Both the position numbers and the translations under genes were made by a program. A DNA stretch of 64,000 bases from Vreelandella lionensis. Its GTDB lineage: Bacteria > Pseudomonadota > Gammaproteobacteria > Pseudomonadales > Halomonadaceae. The stretch covers positions 100,860-164,859 of the forward strand of contig NZ_MWVI01000065.1 of assembly GCF_002087295.1 (NCBI RefSeq), read 5' to 3'. Position 1 is the stretch's first letter, and every line of letters begins with the position of its first letter. The notes below the pieces were generated by a model, which was not told the DNA's origin, made no database searches, and worked only from the letters and a program-made list of their open reading frames with translations. Below, in pieces: positions 10,314-20,415 of the stretch.

Positions 10314-11218
10314 TCGTCGGGCTCCATGCTGACAAGTTGGCGCGGCCGCTCCACGTGACTAAAGTGGCTGTGGCTAATGGCATCCGAAAGCGCGTTTAGC
10401 GGGGTAATCAGTTCATCCAGTAGCTGCTCCAGCGCTGCTTGGGCATCGGGGGTGTCGGCTAAATGGCTCAAGCGATCAATGTCGGCGAGGTGCAGCGCGG
10501 CATTGGCTTGAATGAGCAAGCGGCGTTCGGCATTGCGGTAGGGCGATGAGCTGCCGGGCAGCCTGTCCATTTGCCGCTCAAGGCGCTTGAGCATATAGCC
10601 CACCGAGCGTGGGTTGGTCTCATCGAATAGCAGTAGATCCAAAATCGCTTCTGGGTGCAGCTCGCTGCGGTAGCGCCGCCGGTAAGCGGTAAAGTTATCT
10701 GAGGTGGCGAGCACTACTTCCCACAACGCCAGCCCCGGCGAGTGGGGGGCTTTCAATGTGAGCTTGAGCAGCGAAAGCAGCCCTATTACTCGGTCCAGGA
10801 AGCGCCCGATATCCATAAACCGCCAGCCGTAATGGTGGGGCATCGTTTCGTTACATAGGCCAAAGAAGGCGGCAGTCTGCGCTGAGAGCCCTTCGCAGGC
10901 GCGGCGTGCAGCGCTGGCACCTAGGCTTGGGTTAAAGGTATCCACCCGCTGGCGCAACTGGTTAATTACTCCCAAGGAGTCATCGCCTAGATGGTCGCGC
11001 ACGCTGCGGGCGTTGCGCTGCATTTGGGCAAATAGCGGCTGCAGCGCCTGGGGGTCATGCTCATCAAACTGGGCTAGCAGCGCTGTGCGTTTTTGTGCAA
11101 AGCCCTCGAGCGGCGGCTTTGCACCTTCCTCGTCATGGCTGAGCGTGGTGATTTCCAGGGCCAGCAGCAGCTCATCCAGCAGCTGGTCGGCGATTTCGTC
11201 CTGGTCGTACTCCATCAT
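10310..11218 (-). CDS. Alpha-E domain protein (DUF403), lacks first helix
   Basis: A 302-residue all-alpha protein of the alpha-E family, the constant helical partner of circularly permuted ATP-grasp enzymes. Recognisable features are HYGWRFMDIGRFLDRV at about 147-162 and the late MERQ-like helix. The usual first helix of the family (SRVA-LFWLGRY-ER) is not here. It is the last 30 residues of the upstream ATP-grasp gene, which overlaps this start by ATGA. Either a fused protein was split into two coupled genes, or one base is missing near 11217. Confidence 0.82.
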   Translation of the reverse strand: MMEYDQDEIADQLLDELLLALEITTLSHDEEGAKPPLEGFAQKRTALLAQFDEHDPQALQPLFAQMQRNARSVRDHLGDDSLGVINQLRQRVDTFNPSLGASAARRACEGLSAQTAAFFGLCNETMPHHYGWRFMDIGRFLDRVIGLLSLLKLTLKAPHSPGLALWEVVLATSDNFTAYRRRYRSELHPEAILDLLLFDETNPRSVGYMLKRLERQMDRLPGSSSPYRNAERRLLIQANAALHLADIDRLSHLADTPDAQAALEQLLDELITPLNALSDAISHSHFSHVERPRQLVSMEPDE

Positions 11219-12717
11219 CGCATCAGCGCTTCACGCAGCAAGCGGGCGCGGGCATCCAGGCGCTCGCCGTAGCGCCCTAGCCAGAATAGGCTTTCTGCCA
11301 CTCGGCTGGGGAGGTCGGTGCCATCGCGGGTAGCCACCACTGGACCGCGGGCTTGGCGTAGTTGGCTGACGTGGGGCTGAGGGGTACTTGCCGTGACCCA
11401 GACATCTTTAACGATGGGGCTACTCAGCGAAGGCGAACCAGGGTCGCCTACCCAGGCTAAGCCGCCAGGCATTACATGGTAGTCGCTGGGCTGCTGGCGT
11501 TGGTTGGTGACGCTGCGAGGTAGCCGAGAAACAAAACAGCGCAGATTCAGGCTGGCCGGTGAGAGCCGTTGCATCTGTGGGTCGAATACCGGTGCCGAGG
11601 CTGGCCGTGTGCTGGCATCTGCGTTGGGTAGCAGTAACTCCTCACCAAGTAAGTGTTGGCACAGCGCAGGAAGGTAAGCGGCCAGTTCGGGAATTTCTAA
11701 CACGCCAACGCCCAGGGTGTTAGACATCGCCACGCCGCTGGTGCGCGTCGCTTGCAGTAGCCCAGGTACGCCGAGCTGTGAATCGCCGCGCAGCTCTAAT
11801 GGGTCGCAGTAGGCATCATCACAGTGGCGTAGCACCACATCTACTGGTTGCAAGCCGCCCAGCGTGCGCAGCCACAGCTGGCTATCACGCACGACCATGT
11901 CCTGGCCTTCTGCTAAGTCGATATTCAGGTAGTTGGCGAGGTAGGCGTGCTCAAAGTAGCGCGGGGTACCTGGGCCGGGTGTCAGCAGAACAACATTAGG
12001 GTTGTCCCGGTGCTGATACGCCATGGATATCAGGGTGCGGTGGTATTTTTCTAAAAAACCCGCGAGCCGTTTCAGCGGCGCATTGCGGTACATTTCAGGC
12101 AGGGCACGGGCCATTAAAATACGGTTTTCCAGCGCAAATCCGGTGCCTGAAGGTGCTTGCAAGCGGTCGCCAATCACGCGCCACTGGCCTTCGGTATCTT
12201 GAATAACGTCAATGCCATGAAAGCTAATCGCCGGGCGATCGCTGGGCTGCGAGCTGTGGCAAGGTAGTAAAAAGTGGTGAGAGGCCAGGATAGCTTGAGT
12301 AGGCAGCAGGCCCGTATCAAACAGCGTATGGGCGCCGTAAATGTCGTCGTAAAGGGCGTTAAACAGGCGGCTGCGCTGGGTTAAGCCTACTTCCAGTGCT
12401 TGCCATTGCGCTTGGTTGATCACCCAGGGAAGTGGGTCGAGCCGCCACGAGCGCCCTTGGGTGTCTTCATGCATATTGAAGATCACGCCATTTTCCGCCA
12501 GCAAGCGCTGAATCTCTTCATGGCGTTGGTGACGGCCATCCGCTCCGAGTGCTTCCAGGGCGCCTAGCAGGCTTTGCCAGCCAGGGCGTAGCTGCCCTTG
12601 CTGGTCAAGCATTGCATCAAATGTGCCGGGCTGTCCCTTGCCTAGCTGGTTCAAGTAATCCTCAACGAGCCCAGCGGCACCGAGCTCAAGCAGTGAGGGA
12701 GAGACAGGGGCAGTCAT
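11215..12717 (-). CDS. Circularly permuted ATP-grasp protein (copy 1) with alpha-E first helix; core segment missing
   Basis: A 500-residue protein. Family marks include ENRILMARALPEM, the [18 protein letters not shown] loop, QLGVPGLLQA and the terminal VMPGGLAWVG. The last 30 residues (SRVAESLFWLGRYGERLDAR) are the opening helix of an alpha-E domain. Compared with copy 2 at 16594, about 65-75 residues are absent between LLLPN and the following beta strand. This is exactly the part that in copy 2 holds the [16 protein letters not shown] nucleotide-binding segment. As written it may not bind ATP, so it is either a regulatory pseudoenzyme or an assembly deletion of about 200 bp. Confidence 0.83.
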   Translation of the reverse strand: MTAPVSPSLLELGAAGLVEDYLNQLGKGQPGTFDAMLDQQGQLRPGWQSLLGALEALGADGRHQRHEEIQRLLAENGVIFNMHEDTQGRSWRLDPLPWVINQAQWQALEVGLTQRSRLFNALYDDIYGAHTLFDTGLLPTQAILASHHFLLPCHSSQPSDRPAISFHGIDVIQDTEGQWRVIGDRLQAPSGTGFALENRILMARALPEMYRNAPLKRLAGFLEKYHRTLISMAYQHRDNPNVVLLTPGPGTPRYFEHAYLANYLNIDLAEGQDMVVRDSQLWLRTLGGLQPVDVVLRHCDDAYCDPLELRGDSQLGVPGLLQATRTSGVAMSNTLGVGVLEIPELAAYLPALCQHLLGEELLLPNADASTRPASAPVFDPQMQRLSPASLNLRCFVSRLPRSVTNQRQQPSDYHVMPGGLAWVGDPGSPSLSSPIVKDVWVTASTPQPHVSQLRQARGPVVATRDGTDLPSRVAESLFWLGRYGERLDARARLLREALMR

Positions 12718-12805
12718 GTTCCTGGTTGTCCTAAGCGAGTAGGGGACGGATTATCCTGCAGCTAACGCTGATAAGAAAGTATTAGGCTTAACATTAGAAG
12801 TCGCA

Positions 12806-15800
12806 TTAGCGTGGACTCCAGCGCAGGTCCAGCGTGCATGGCAGTTCCTGACTGGGCATTTCCGGAGTAGATGACTGATAGCCATGGCTGTGGCCACTGT
12901 CGCTAAACCGGCCCAGGCGTCTTGCTTCTGCTTCAAACGCATTGACGGGGAAGGTTTCAAAGCTGCGTCCTGTGGGGTGTACCACATGGTAAGTACAGCC
13001 TGCGACAGCACGTTGGTTCCAAGTGTCGATGATGTCAAATACTAGCGGCGCGTGAATAGGAATTTGTGGGTGCAGCGCAGAGGGCGGCTGCCATGCGCGG
13101 TAACGCACACCCGCTACTGCCTCGCCGTTGCGTCCGGTCGGTGCTAGCGGTACTTGGCGGCCGTTACAAGTCACCTCATAACGGTCACCGCTCATACCAT
13201 TCACTTTTACCTCTAAGCGTTCTACCGAGGAGTCGACGTAGCGCGCAGTGCCGCCTGCGGTGGCTTCTTCGCCCACTACGTGCCACGGCTCAATGGCCTG
13301 GCGCAGCTCAATGGAGAGCATAGGCGTATGCAGCCGACCGTGAACGGGGAAGCGAAACTCCAAGAAGGGCGCAAACCAGGCGAGCTCAAAATCAAACCCA
13401 TGATGGCGCAGGTCACTCAGCACATCGCTCAAGTCCTCCCATAAATAGTGGGGCAGCATCCAGCGGTCTTGCAGGGCGCTGCCCCAGCGCACGGGCTTGG
13501 CGCGGTACGGCGTTTTCCAGCAGCGGGCGACCAGCGCACGAATCAGCAGCATCTGCATGAGTCCCATACGCGCATGGGGAGGCATCTCAAAACCGCGCAG
13601 CTCTAACAGCCCGAGGCGACCGCTATCGCTATCTGGGGAGTAGAGTTTATCAATACAGAATTCAGCGCGGTGCGTATTACCGGTTAAGTCGGTCAGCAGG
13701 TGGCGCAGCAAGCGGTCGACTAGCCAGGGCTGAACCACCTCTCCTTCGGGCATTTGCTGCAGGGCAATCTCCAGCTCATACAGGCGCTTCATGGCGCGCT
13801 TCGTCTACGCGGGGTGCCTGGCTGGTAGGGCCAATAAATAGCCCAGAAAACAGGTACGAGAGGCTGGGGTGATGCTGCCAGTAGGTGACGAGGCTAGCGA
13901 GTAAATCCGGGCGACGCAGAAATGGTGAGTCATCTGGGGTCAAGCCGCCCAGCGTGACATGGTTACCGCCACCGGTGCCGGTGTGGCGGCCATCCAGCAT
14001 AAACTTTTCGGTGCCCAGGCGGGCTTGGCGCGCTTCGTCGTAAAGCCGCTCGGTTTGCACGACCAGAGTTTGCCAGCTTGCCGCTGGCATAATGTTGACC
14101 TCAATGACACCCGGGTCGGGAGTGATCTGGAAGCTCTCCAGGCGCGGGTCACGTGGCGGAGCGTAGCCTTCGATCATGACCGGGCAAGCCAGCGTATGGG
14201 CGCACTCTTCGATGCTACTCAGCAGGTCAAGGTAGTGCTCAAGCTGCGTCAGCGGTGGCAGGAAAATATGTAAGCGCCCTTCCCGTGGCTCGATACACAG
14301 GCTGGTGTGAATAATCTTGTGCTCGCGGTCATCTTCGGCACTGGGCTGCTGCTGAACCGCTTCGCCTTCAGGGTGGCTTTGGCTTGGGTGTAGGCTCTGG
14401 CCTATACGCTCCGCGCTGGTAAAACGGTGCTGCTCGGCATGACGGCGGGCCACTTCGCCGTGAATGTCACCCAGCGCGGGGCGCGGGGCAAACAGCGACT
14501 GCGGCTGGGGCTGGTCTTCCGGGTCGGCCCAAGGCAGAGCGGAAAGCGGCAGGCGAAGGCCCATGGGCGAGTCGCCGGGCACTAGAAAAAGGTGGTCGCG
14601 TTTCAAAGGCCAGCGCCCGCTCTCCCAACGATGCGATTGCGCGAGGGAGTGGCGCAGCGGCAGGGCATAGCCGACGACTGCACTCAGGTCCTGTTCCAGC
14701 AGGCGTGCCAGGCGGCGGCGCTCGGCGTCATCTTTTAAATCAACTGTGCGTGGGTCACCGGTCACCGGCAGGGTTTGTTCTTTCCATAGGTAGTAGTAGG
14801 CATCTTCAAAGGCGGGAATCCAGAAGTGCTCTGCGACTCCTAGGCGTTCGCTTAGAGCACGGGTGAAGCGCTGGGCCATGGCGTCATCGGCCACTACGGC
14901 AGGCGCGCCTTCCCTGCAGGCCAGCCAGCTTGGGTCGCGCCACAGCGGCACGCCATCTTTGCGCCAGTAGCAGGCCAGTGCCCAGCGGGGTAGCGGCTCG
15001 CCGGGGTACCACTTACCTTGCTGCTGTTGATTCACACTGCCGGGGCCGTAGGCGGCCTGCAGCCGTGGTTAACAGCGCTTCGGCACGCTCGCGTTTGTGC
15101 TCACCCAAGGCGTCGGTGTTCCACTGGGGGCTTTCCATATCATCAATGGAGACAAAGGTAGGCTCGCCGCCCATGGTCAGGCGCACATCCTGCTGGTTGA
15201 GTTCGTGGTCAACTTGGTCGCCTAGTGCAAGAATCTGCTGCCACTGTGGGTCACTATAGGGCTTGGTGACCCGAGGATCTTCATGAATGCGCTCGACGCG
15301 CATCTCTACGTCAAATTTCACCTCGCACTTATCTGAAAATCCGGTAATGGCGGCGGCGCTTCCCGTGGTAGGCGTGGCGGCTAGCGGAATATGGCCTTCG
15401 CCAGCAAATAGGCCAGAGGTGGGGTCAAGCCCTACCCAGCCCGCACCGGGCAGGAACACTTCGGTCCATGCGTGAAGGTCGGTGAAATCCACCTCGGTAC
15501 CACTGGGGCCATCCAGCGCTTTGACATCCCGCGTTAGCTGAATCAGGTAGCCCGAAACAAAACGCGCCGCTAGGCCCAAGTGGCGCAGAATCTGCACCAG
15601 CAGCCAAGCACTATCACGGCAGGAGCCGCTGGCTAGGGCTAAGGTTTCCTCGCAGCTTTGAAACCCCAGGCTCCATGCGTACTAGGTAGCTGATGTCTTT
15701 CTGCAAGCGCTGGTTGAGCGCCACGAGAAAATCGACGCTGGTGGTCGGTTCAAGGGAGACGTCTTTTAACCACTCCAGTAAGCGCGGCCCTGCCTCGGTG

Positions 15801-16159
15801 ACTTCCAGGTAAGGTCCTAACTCCTTGGTGAGCTCATCTGGATAAGTGAAGGGGATTTGCTGGGCCACATCATCCAAGAAGAAATCAAACGGGTTGATCA
15901 CCGTCATCGGGGCGACGAGTTCGACGGCGATGGTGAGCTCTTTACGTGGCTCGGGAAATACCACGCGAGCATTAAAGTTGCCGAAGGGGTCCTGCTGCCA
16001 GTTTAAAAAGTGATCGTCGCCTGAAATATGCAGTGAATAGGCATCAATATGCGTACGGCAGTGGGGCGCCGGTCGTAAACGGATAACGTGGGGTGAGAGC
16101 CTAACGGGACGGTCGAAACGATAAGTCGTGCGGTGATGCAAGGCAACGCGAATGGTCAT
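12806..16159 (-). CDS. Transglutaminase-DUF2126 fusion protein, three frameshifts
   Basis: Four pieces join into about 1,117 residues, the normal size for this fusion. The N-terminal part (MTIRVALHHRTTYRFDRPVR) is a transglutaminase domain. The piece with the catalytic Cys (ASGSCRDSAWLLV) is recovered by removing one T near 15665. The His (DLHAWTEVFL) and Asp (GLDPTSG) follow. After a shift near 15050 the protein enters DUF2126 (GKWYPGEPLPRWALACYWRKDG), with a conserved TGTGGGNHVTLGG motif. A further shift at about 13790 restores ALYELEIALQQ. DUF2126 has been predicted to be an amidoligase-like catalytic module. This is the first gene of the minus-strand arm. Confidence 0.85.
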
Positions 16160-16331
16160 GAGCCACCCTCAAAAAAAGCCAGAAGTAACCGCGCAGATAA
16201 ACAAGGCATCGGTTAAGAAAGATAAGTAAGCAGAAGTATCGTTGGAGTTGGCGCTTTTTGCAGCTGCAATATGCGTAAAGTCGTTTAAGAAGTGTGAAAA
16301 ATGGTGGCTATATCATGTGGTGCGCGCTGGC

Positions 16332-16347
16332 TGCACTAACTTGGTGC
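16332..16347 (+). promoter_or_regulatory. Candidate NtrC binding site
   Basis: TGCACTAACTTGGTGC is an interrupted palindrome (TGCAC-N6-GGTGC) matching the enteric NtrC enhancer pattern. It sits about 160-170 bp upstream of the predicted start of transcription from the sigma-54 promoter at 16480, a normal enhancer distance. Weaker half sites (TGCAC at 16375, GGTGC at 16319) flank it. The match is seen directly; binding is inferred. Confidence 0.6.
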
Positions 16348-16479
16348 TTTTTGATGCATGGCGCTTTATGAAAATGCACTAATAAGACTCAGTGGCGCAC
16401 AAAAAGTGTTCTTTTTAAGGAGGAGTAAGGTTAACTTTGAACGTCATGGTTGGTTTAAGCGTTGAAACAATGGGCAAAG

Positions 16480-16494
16480 TGGTATGGCTTTTGC
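16480..16494 (+). promoter_or_regulatory. Candidate sigma-54 (-24/-12) promoter
   Basis: TGGTATGGCTTTTGC has GG and GC elements separated by exactly 10 bases, as required for RpoN, and is close to the TGGCAYR-N4-TTGCW consensus. The predicted start of transcription is near 16506, leaving a leader of about 88 bases before the ATP-grasp start at 16594. Together with the upstream NtrC-like site this predicts induction on nitrogen limitation. Confidence 0.62.
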
Positions 16495-16593
16495 GTGCTT
16501 ATATAGTCAGACCGCTACGTAGATTGTCTGCGTCAGGCCTACACTACTGATTGAGGAAGTTGCCGATTCAACCCTTGCGCCAGGAGAGCGCCC

Positions 16594-18077
16594 ATGAGCC
16601 AAGTAGACTGGAACAACTATACGTGCCGTGATTTTTACGATGAGCTATTAGCGGCACCGGGAAAACCACGCGCCTCCGCGGATGAGCTATGTAATATGCT
16701 GGCGCGCTTTAGCGCTGAAGAGTTGGCAGAGCGTAAAACCGCCGCTGAAATTGCCATCCGAACAATGGGGATTACTTTTACCGTCTATTCCGAAGGGGCC
16801 ATGATTGATCGTGCATGGCCCTTTGATATTGTGCCAAGGATTATACCGGCGAATGAGTGGCGTAAAACGGAAGCTGGTTTAAAGCAACGTGTTCAAGCGC
16901 TTAACTTGTTTATTGATGATATTTATCACAAACAAAACGTTGTTAAAGATAAAGTGTTACCTGCCGAAGTGCTTGCTCAATCAGCAAATTTCCGCCCTCA
17001 GTGTGTAGGCATCAATCCGCCCCATGGCGTCTGGGCGCATATCTGTGGTTCCGACCTGGTACGCGGCGGCGATGGCACGCTTTATGTGTTAGAGGACAAT
17101 CTACGTATTCCTTCCGGTGTTTCCTATATGCTGGAAAACCGCAACGTGACCAAGCGCGTGCTGCCGGAGCTGTTTGCGTCGGGCAAGATTTTGCCGGTGG
17201 ATGATTACGTTGCCCAGCTTTACGACATGCTGGCGGCGATGTCGCCACGCCCTGGGGACGACCCTCAAGTAGTGGTATTAACGCCCGGTATTTATAACTC
17301 CGCCTATTTTGAGCACGCTTATCTTGCTCAGCAAATGGGCGTTGAGCTGGTGCAAGGCAGCGACCTGCTAGTGGATGAGGACGATTTGGTCTTCATGCGC
17401 ACGGTAGAGGGGTTGCGCCGGGTCGATGTGATTTATCGCCGTGTGGATGATGAGTTTCTTGACCCGGAAGCCTTCAATCCAGACTCCATGCTGGGTGTGC
17501 CGGGCCTAATGCGCGCTTGGCGGGCGGGCAAAGTAGCATTGGCCAATGCCCCCGGTGCCGGTGTGGCTGATGATAAAGTGGTGTATGCCTTTGTGCCGGA
17601 GCTGATTCGCTACTATCTGGATCAAGAACCCCTGCTGCCCAACGTGCCCAGCTACCTGTGTATGTTTGAGGATGACCGCAAGTATGTACTCGATCATTTA
17701 GATGAGCTGGTGGTGAAGCCCGCCAACGAGTCTGGTGGCTACGGCATGTTGATCGGCCCGCGCTCTACCAAAGAGACCCGCGACGAGTTTGCGCGTTTGA
17801 TCAAGGAGAACCCGCGTAACTACATGGCCCAGCCTACCCTAGCGCTTTCCACCAGCCTACGCTTGCCAATGGATTACCCCAGCCCCGCCATGTGGATCTA
17901 CGCCCGTTTATTCTCTCTGGCCCTGAAACCCACGTTACTACCGGGGGGTTAACCCGTGTGGCACTGGTGGAGGGATCGCTGGTGGTGAACTCTTCCCAAG
18001 GGGGCGGCAGTAAAGACACCTGGATCGTCGAGACCGATGAGAACGCGGCGGGTGCCGCTGAGCAGAAAGGAGCCTAG
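16594..18077 (+). CDS. Circularly permuted ATP-grasp protein (copy 2), one frameshift
   Basis: The start at 16594 is supported by AGGAG eight bases upstream. The protein is about 494 residues after repair of one base in the C-run near 17880, where the frame passes to [13 protein letters not shown] and [14 protein letters not shown]. The complete core is present: [50 protein letters not shown], and [21 protein letters not shown], which carries the nucleotide-binding lysine, then [13 protein letters not shown]. The family is predicted to ligate amino acids or amines to carboxylates using ATP. It is the first gene of the plus-strand arm, probably under sigma-54 control. Confidence 0.9.
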
Positions 18078-18081
18078 CGCC

Positions 18082-19080
18082 ATGCTGTCACGCGTAGCTG
18101 AAAACCTCTACTGGATGGCGCGTTACATTGAACGGGCCGAAGATACCGCGCGGCTGTTGAGCGTCAATAGTCACCTGATGCTGGATTTACCGCGCCATTT
18201 ACCGCTGGGCTGGGCACCGCTGATTGAAATGACCGGCACGCTTGAAACCTTTAATGAACGCCATAGCAGCTTTGATGAGCGCAACGTGGTGCACTTTTTG
18301 TGTGCCGACGCCCAGAACGGTAGCTCGATTCTTTCAGCGCTGGCGAGTGCCCGGGAAAACCTGCGTACCACCCGCGATGTGGTACCCAGAGAAATCTGGG
18401 AAGAGGTCAACCAGCTTTACCTTAACGTGGCCGACCACGCGGAAAGCGGCGTCAGCCCGCGGCGCCGAGATGCATTTTTGAAAAACGTGATTCGCGGTTG
18501 CCAAACGTTGACTGGCTTGATTGAGGGCACGCTCAGCCATGGTCCAGCGCGCACCTTTATCAAGTTAGGCCGCCAGTTGGAGCGGGCAGACATGACCACA
18601 CGTATCGTTGACGTGCGCTCAGCCAGCCTGCTGCCGCAAAACCCTGAAGAGCTATTGCCGTTTGAAAACCTGCAGTGGATGAGCGGGCTGAAATCGTTAA
18701 CGGCTTATCAGATGTATCGTCAGCAGGTGCGTTTACGAGTACGTGGGCCAGATGTGCTGCGCTTTTTACTGCAAGATCCGCACCTGCCACGTTCCATTGC
18801 CTGCAGTCTGGAAACCTTAGGTCAGGAGCTCCAGCTACTGCCGCGTCAGGACCGTGTAGCGGCCACGGTGTCGCTGGTGCGGGCAGATGTGGTAGATGCA
18901 GATATCCAAGCGCTTGCGCAATCCCCCAGCAAGCTGCACGCCTTTGTCGATGATCTACAGATTGGCATTGCCGCTATTCACGATACGCTCAGCGCCACCT
19001 ACTTTGTAAGCGGCGACAGCGTTCCACGGGTGGCCCAACGGCAAAGCCAAAGCCACGCAGGAGACCACGATAACGACTAA
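18082..19080 (+). CDS. Alpha-E domain protein (DUF403), copy 2
   Basis: A 332-residue all-helical protein beginning MLSRVAENLYWMARYIERAEDTARLL, the complete first helix typical of the family. ATG 18082 is chosen because of AAAGGAG 11 bases upstream and the canonical N terminus. It starts five bases after the ATP-grasp stop, so the two are an obligate operon. The function is unknown; the family always partners circularly permuted ATP-grasp proteins and probably acts with them. This copy is intact, unlike the split copy at 10310. Confidence 0.9.
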   Translation: MLSRVAENLYWMARYIERAEDTARLLSVNSHLMLDLPRHLPLGWAPLIEMTGTLETFNERHSSFDERNVVHFLCADAQNGSSILSALASARENLRTTRDVVPREIWEEVNQLYLNVADHAESGVSPRRRDAFLKNVIRGCQTLTGLIEGTLSHGPARTFIKLGRQLERADMTTRIVDVRSASLLPQNPEELLPFENLQWMSGLKSLTAYQMYRQQVRLRVRGPDVLRFLLQDPHLPRSIACSLETLGQELQLLPRQDRVAATVSLVRADVVDADIQALAQSPSKLHAFVDDLQIGIAAIHDTLSATYFVSGDSVPRVAQRQSQSHAGDHDND

Positions 19081-20141
19081 TTAAGGGGCTTGAGAGCTGG
19101 CGTTTGCGTTCTGAATGAGTTCATGCAGGTACGCCAGTTTCTCCCTGACGGCGGGGGCAATGACCCCCCGTGCTAAATCCAGCGGACCCATTTCCCGGTT
19201 TAGCTCATTCACCGCCATACCTACCTGATGAAACGCCCGCAGCATGCTGTCCAGCGTGCCGTCATACTCGGCGCGAGAAAGTCCCATGTGGAGTGCAGTA
19301 TCCAGCACGGCTACCATATCCAGGTAAAACGCGAATGTTTCAGCGAAGTCTTCCCAAGGGTGCATGGAGGCGTAGGCGGAAATAAAGCGTGTCGGCCAGT
19401 CAGTGGGTGCTCCTTGCTGGTAGTACTGTTCTAGCGCATCACTATAAGTGGGGTTGTTGTGATCGCCAAAGACACGGCAACTGGTGCTCTCATCTTGGCC
19501 TTTTACGAGAAGATCCCAGTAGTAGTGGCCAATCTCATGGCGAAAGTGACCGATCAGCGTACGGTGAGATTCATTCATATCCACGCGTAGCCGCTCCCGC
19601 TCAACGTCATCGGCTTCTTTGACATTGATAGTGATATGCCCATTAGCATGGCCCGTATACACCTTTTCTTGGCTTGCTGTAGAGCGCCATAGCCCTTGGT
19701 CGGGTAGCGCATCGGCCATAAACGAGAAGCTCAGCGGCACACGGATATTTTCCCCTTCGGTACCGTGGGGCAGCTTGAGCAGATCCAAGGTATGGAAGAG
19801 CCGCCGCTTGGCCGCTTCCAGCGCCGCCCAGCGCTCGCGGTTACCGGGAGTACCCAGGTCAGGAATCACATCGTTGTAGCGGCAGCAGTCGCAGAGTGAG
19901 TCTGCATGACCTTCAGCCATGACCACCATGCGGTTACACACGTTTTCCGCCAGTAGTTGTGACATTGCATGAGCGCTGTGCCGCAGCCTTCATGGGTACA
20001 ACGGTAGCCGCCGTTGTCTAGCGGTTCCAGCGCGACAATATTGCTACAAGTAGGGCACCAGCCAACATCAGACTCGCAGGCCAGGCAGTGAGTGTTTTCA
20101 AAAAACAGTGGGTTGCCGCAGCGGCAGCTAAATGTCTGCAT
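19081..20141 (-). CDS. Zinc-ribbon metallopeptidase (COG4307-like), one frameshift
   Basis: The N terminus (MQTFSCRCGNPLFF) carries zinc-ribbon cysteines at about 6, 8, 19, 22, 29, 32, 48, 53 and 60. A missing C near 19957 separates it from the rest (LAENVCNRMVV). The body holds RHEIGHYYWDLL around residue 198, an HExxH zinc site, and a downstream PWEDFAETFAFYLDM helix that could provide the third ligand. About 354 residues after repair. The gene converges on the alpha-E gene with no gap. Its family tends to co-occur with the ATP-grasp/transglutaminase set, and a role in trimming the modified peptide is an inference. Confidence 0.8.
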
Positions 20142-20332
20142 GGATGCCTCCTGGTGTTAAGCCGCGTAGTTGGATGAAACCGTCTTCTTGTCTGAAGCCC
20201 TTGGTGCATCTATAGGAAAGCTATGCTCTCTACTTTGCGGGTATGTCTTAGAAACAGCATAGCGAGGGCGCTGCCGAGAGGGAAAGGCGAATTGCATTTG
20301 GCTAAACGTTTTTGTCTTTATCGAGTGGCTAA

Positions 20333-20360
20333 TTGACGTTTACGTTAACTTGCTGATATA
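20333..20360 (+). promoter_or_regulatory. Candidate sigma-70 promoter with LiuR-like operator for mmsA
   Basis: TTGACG (20333-20338) and GATATA (20355-20360) are 16 bases apart. The spacer begins TTTACGTTAAC (20339-20349), which resembles half of the LiuR operator used for branched-chain amino acid catabolism genes in gammaproteobacteria. The promoter call is reasonable; the operator call is tentative because the right half of the palindrome is degraded. Confidence 0.42.
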
Positions 20361-20415
20361 CCCTACAGGCTCCCTATTAGAATCCATAACAAACACAACC
20401 ACGAGGATCAGTGTT

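Noticed and set aside
9435..19080. Reading the transglutaminase/alpha-E/ATP-grasp set as a phage-defence island
   Set aside because: No nuclease, helicase, reverse transcriptase or toxin is present and base composition matches the chromosome; the nitrogen-type promoter argues for metabolism.
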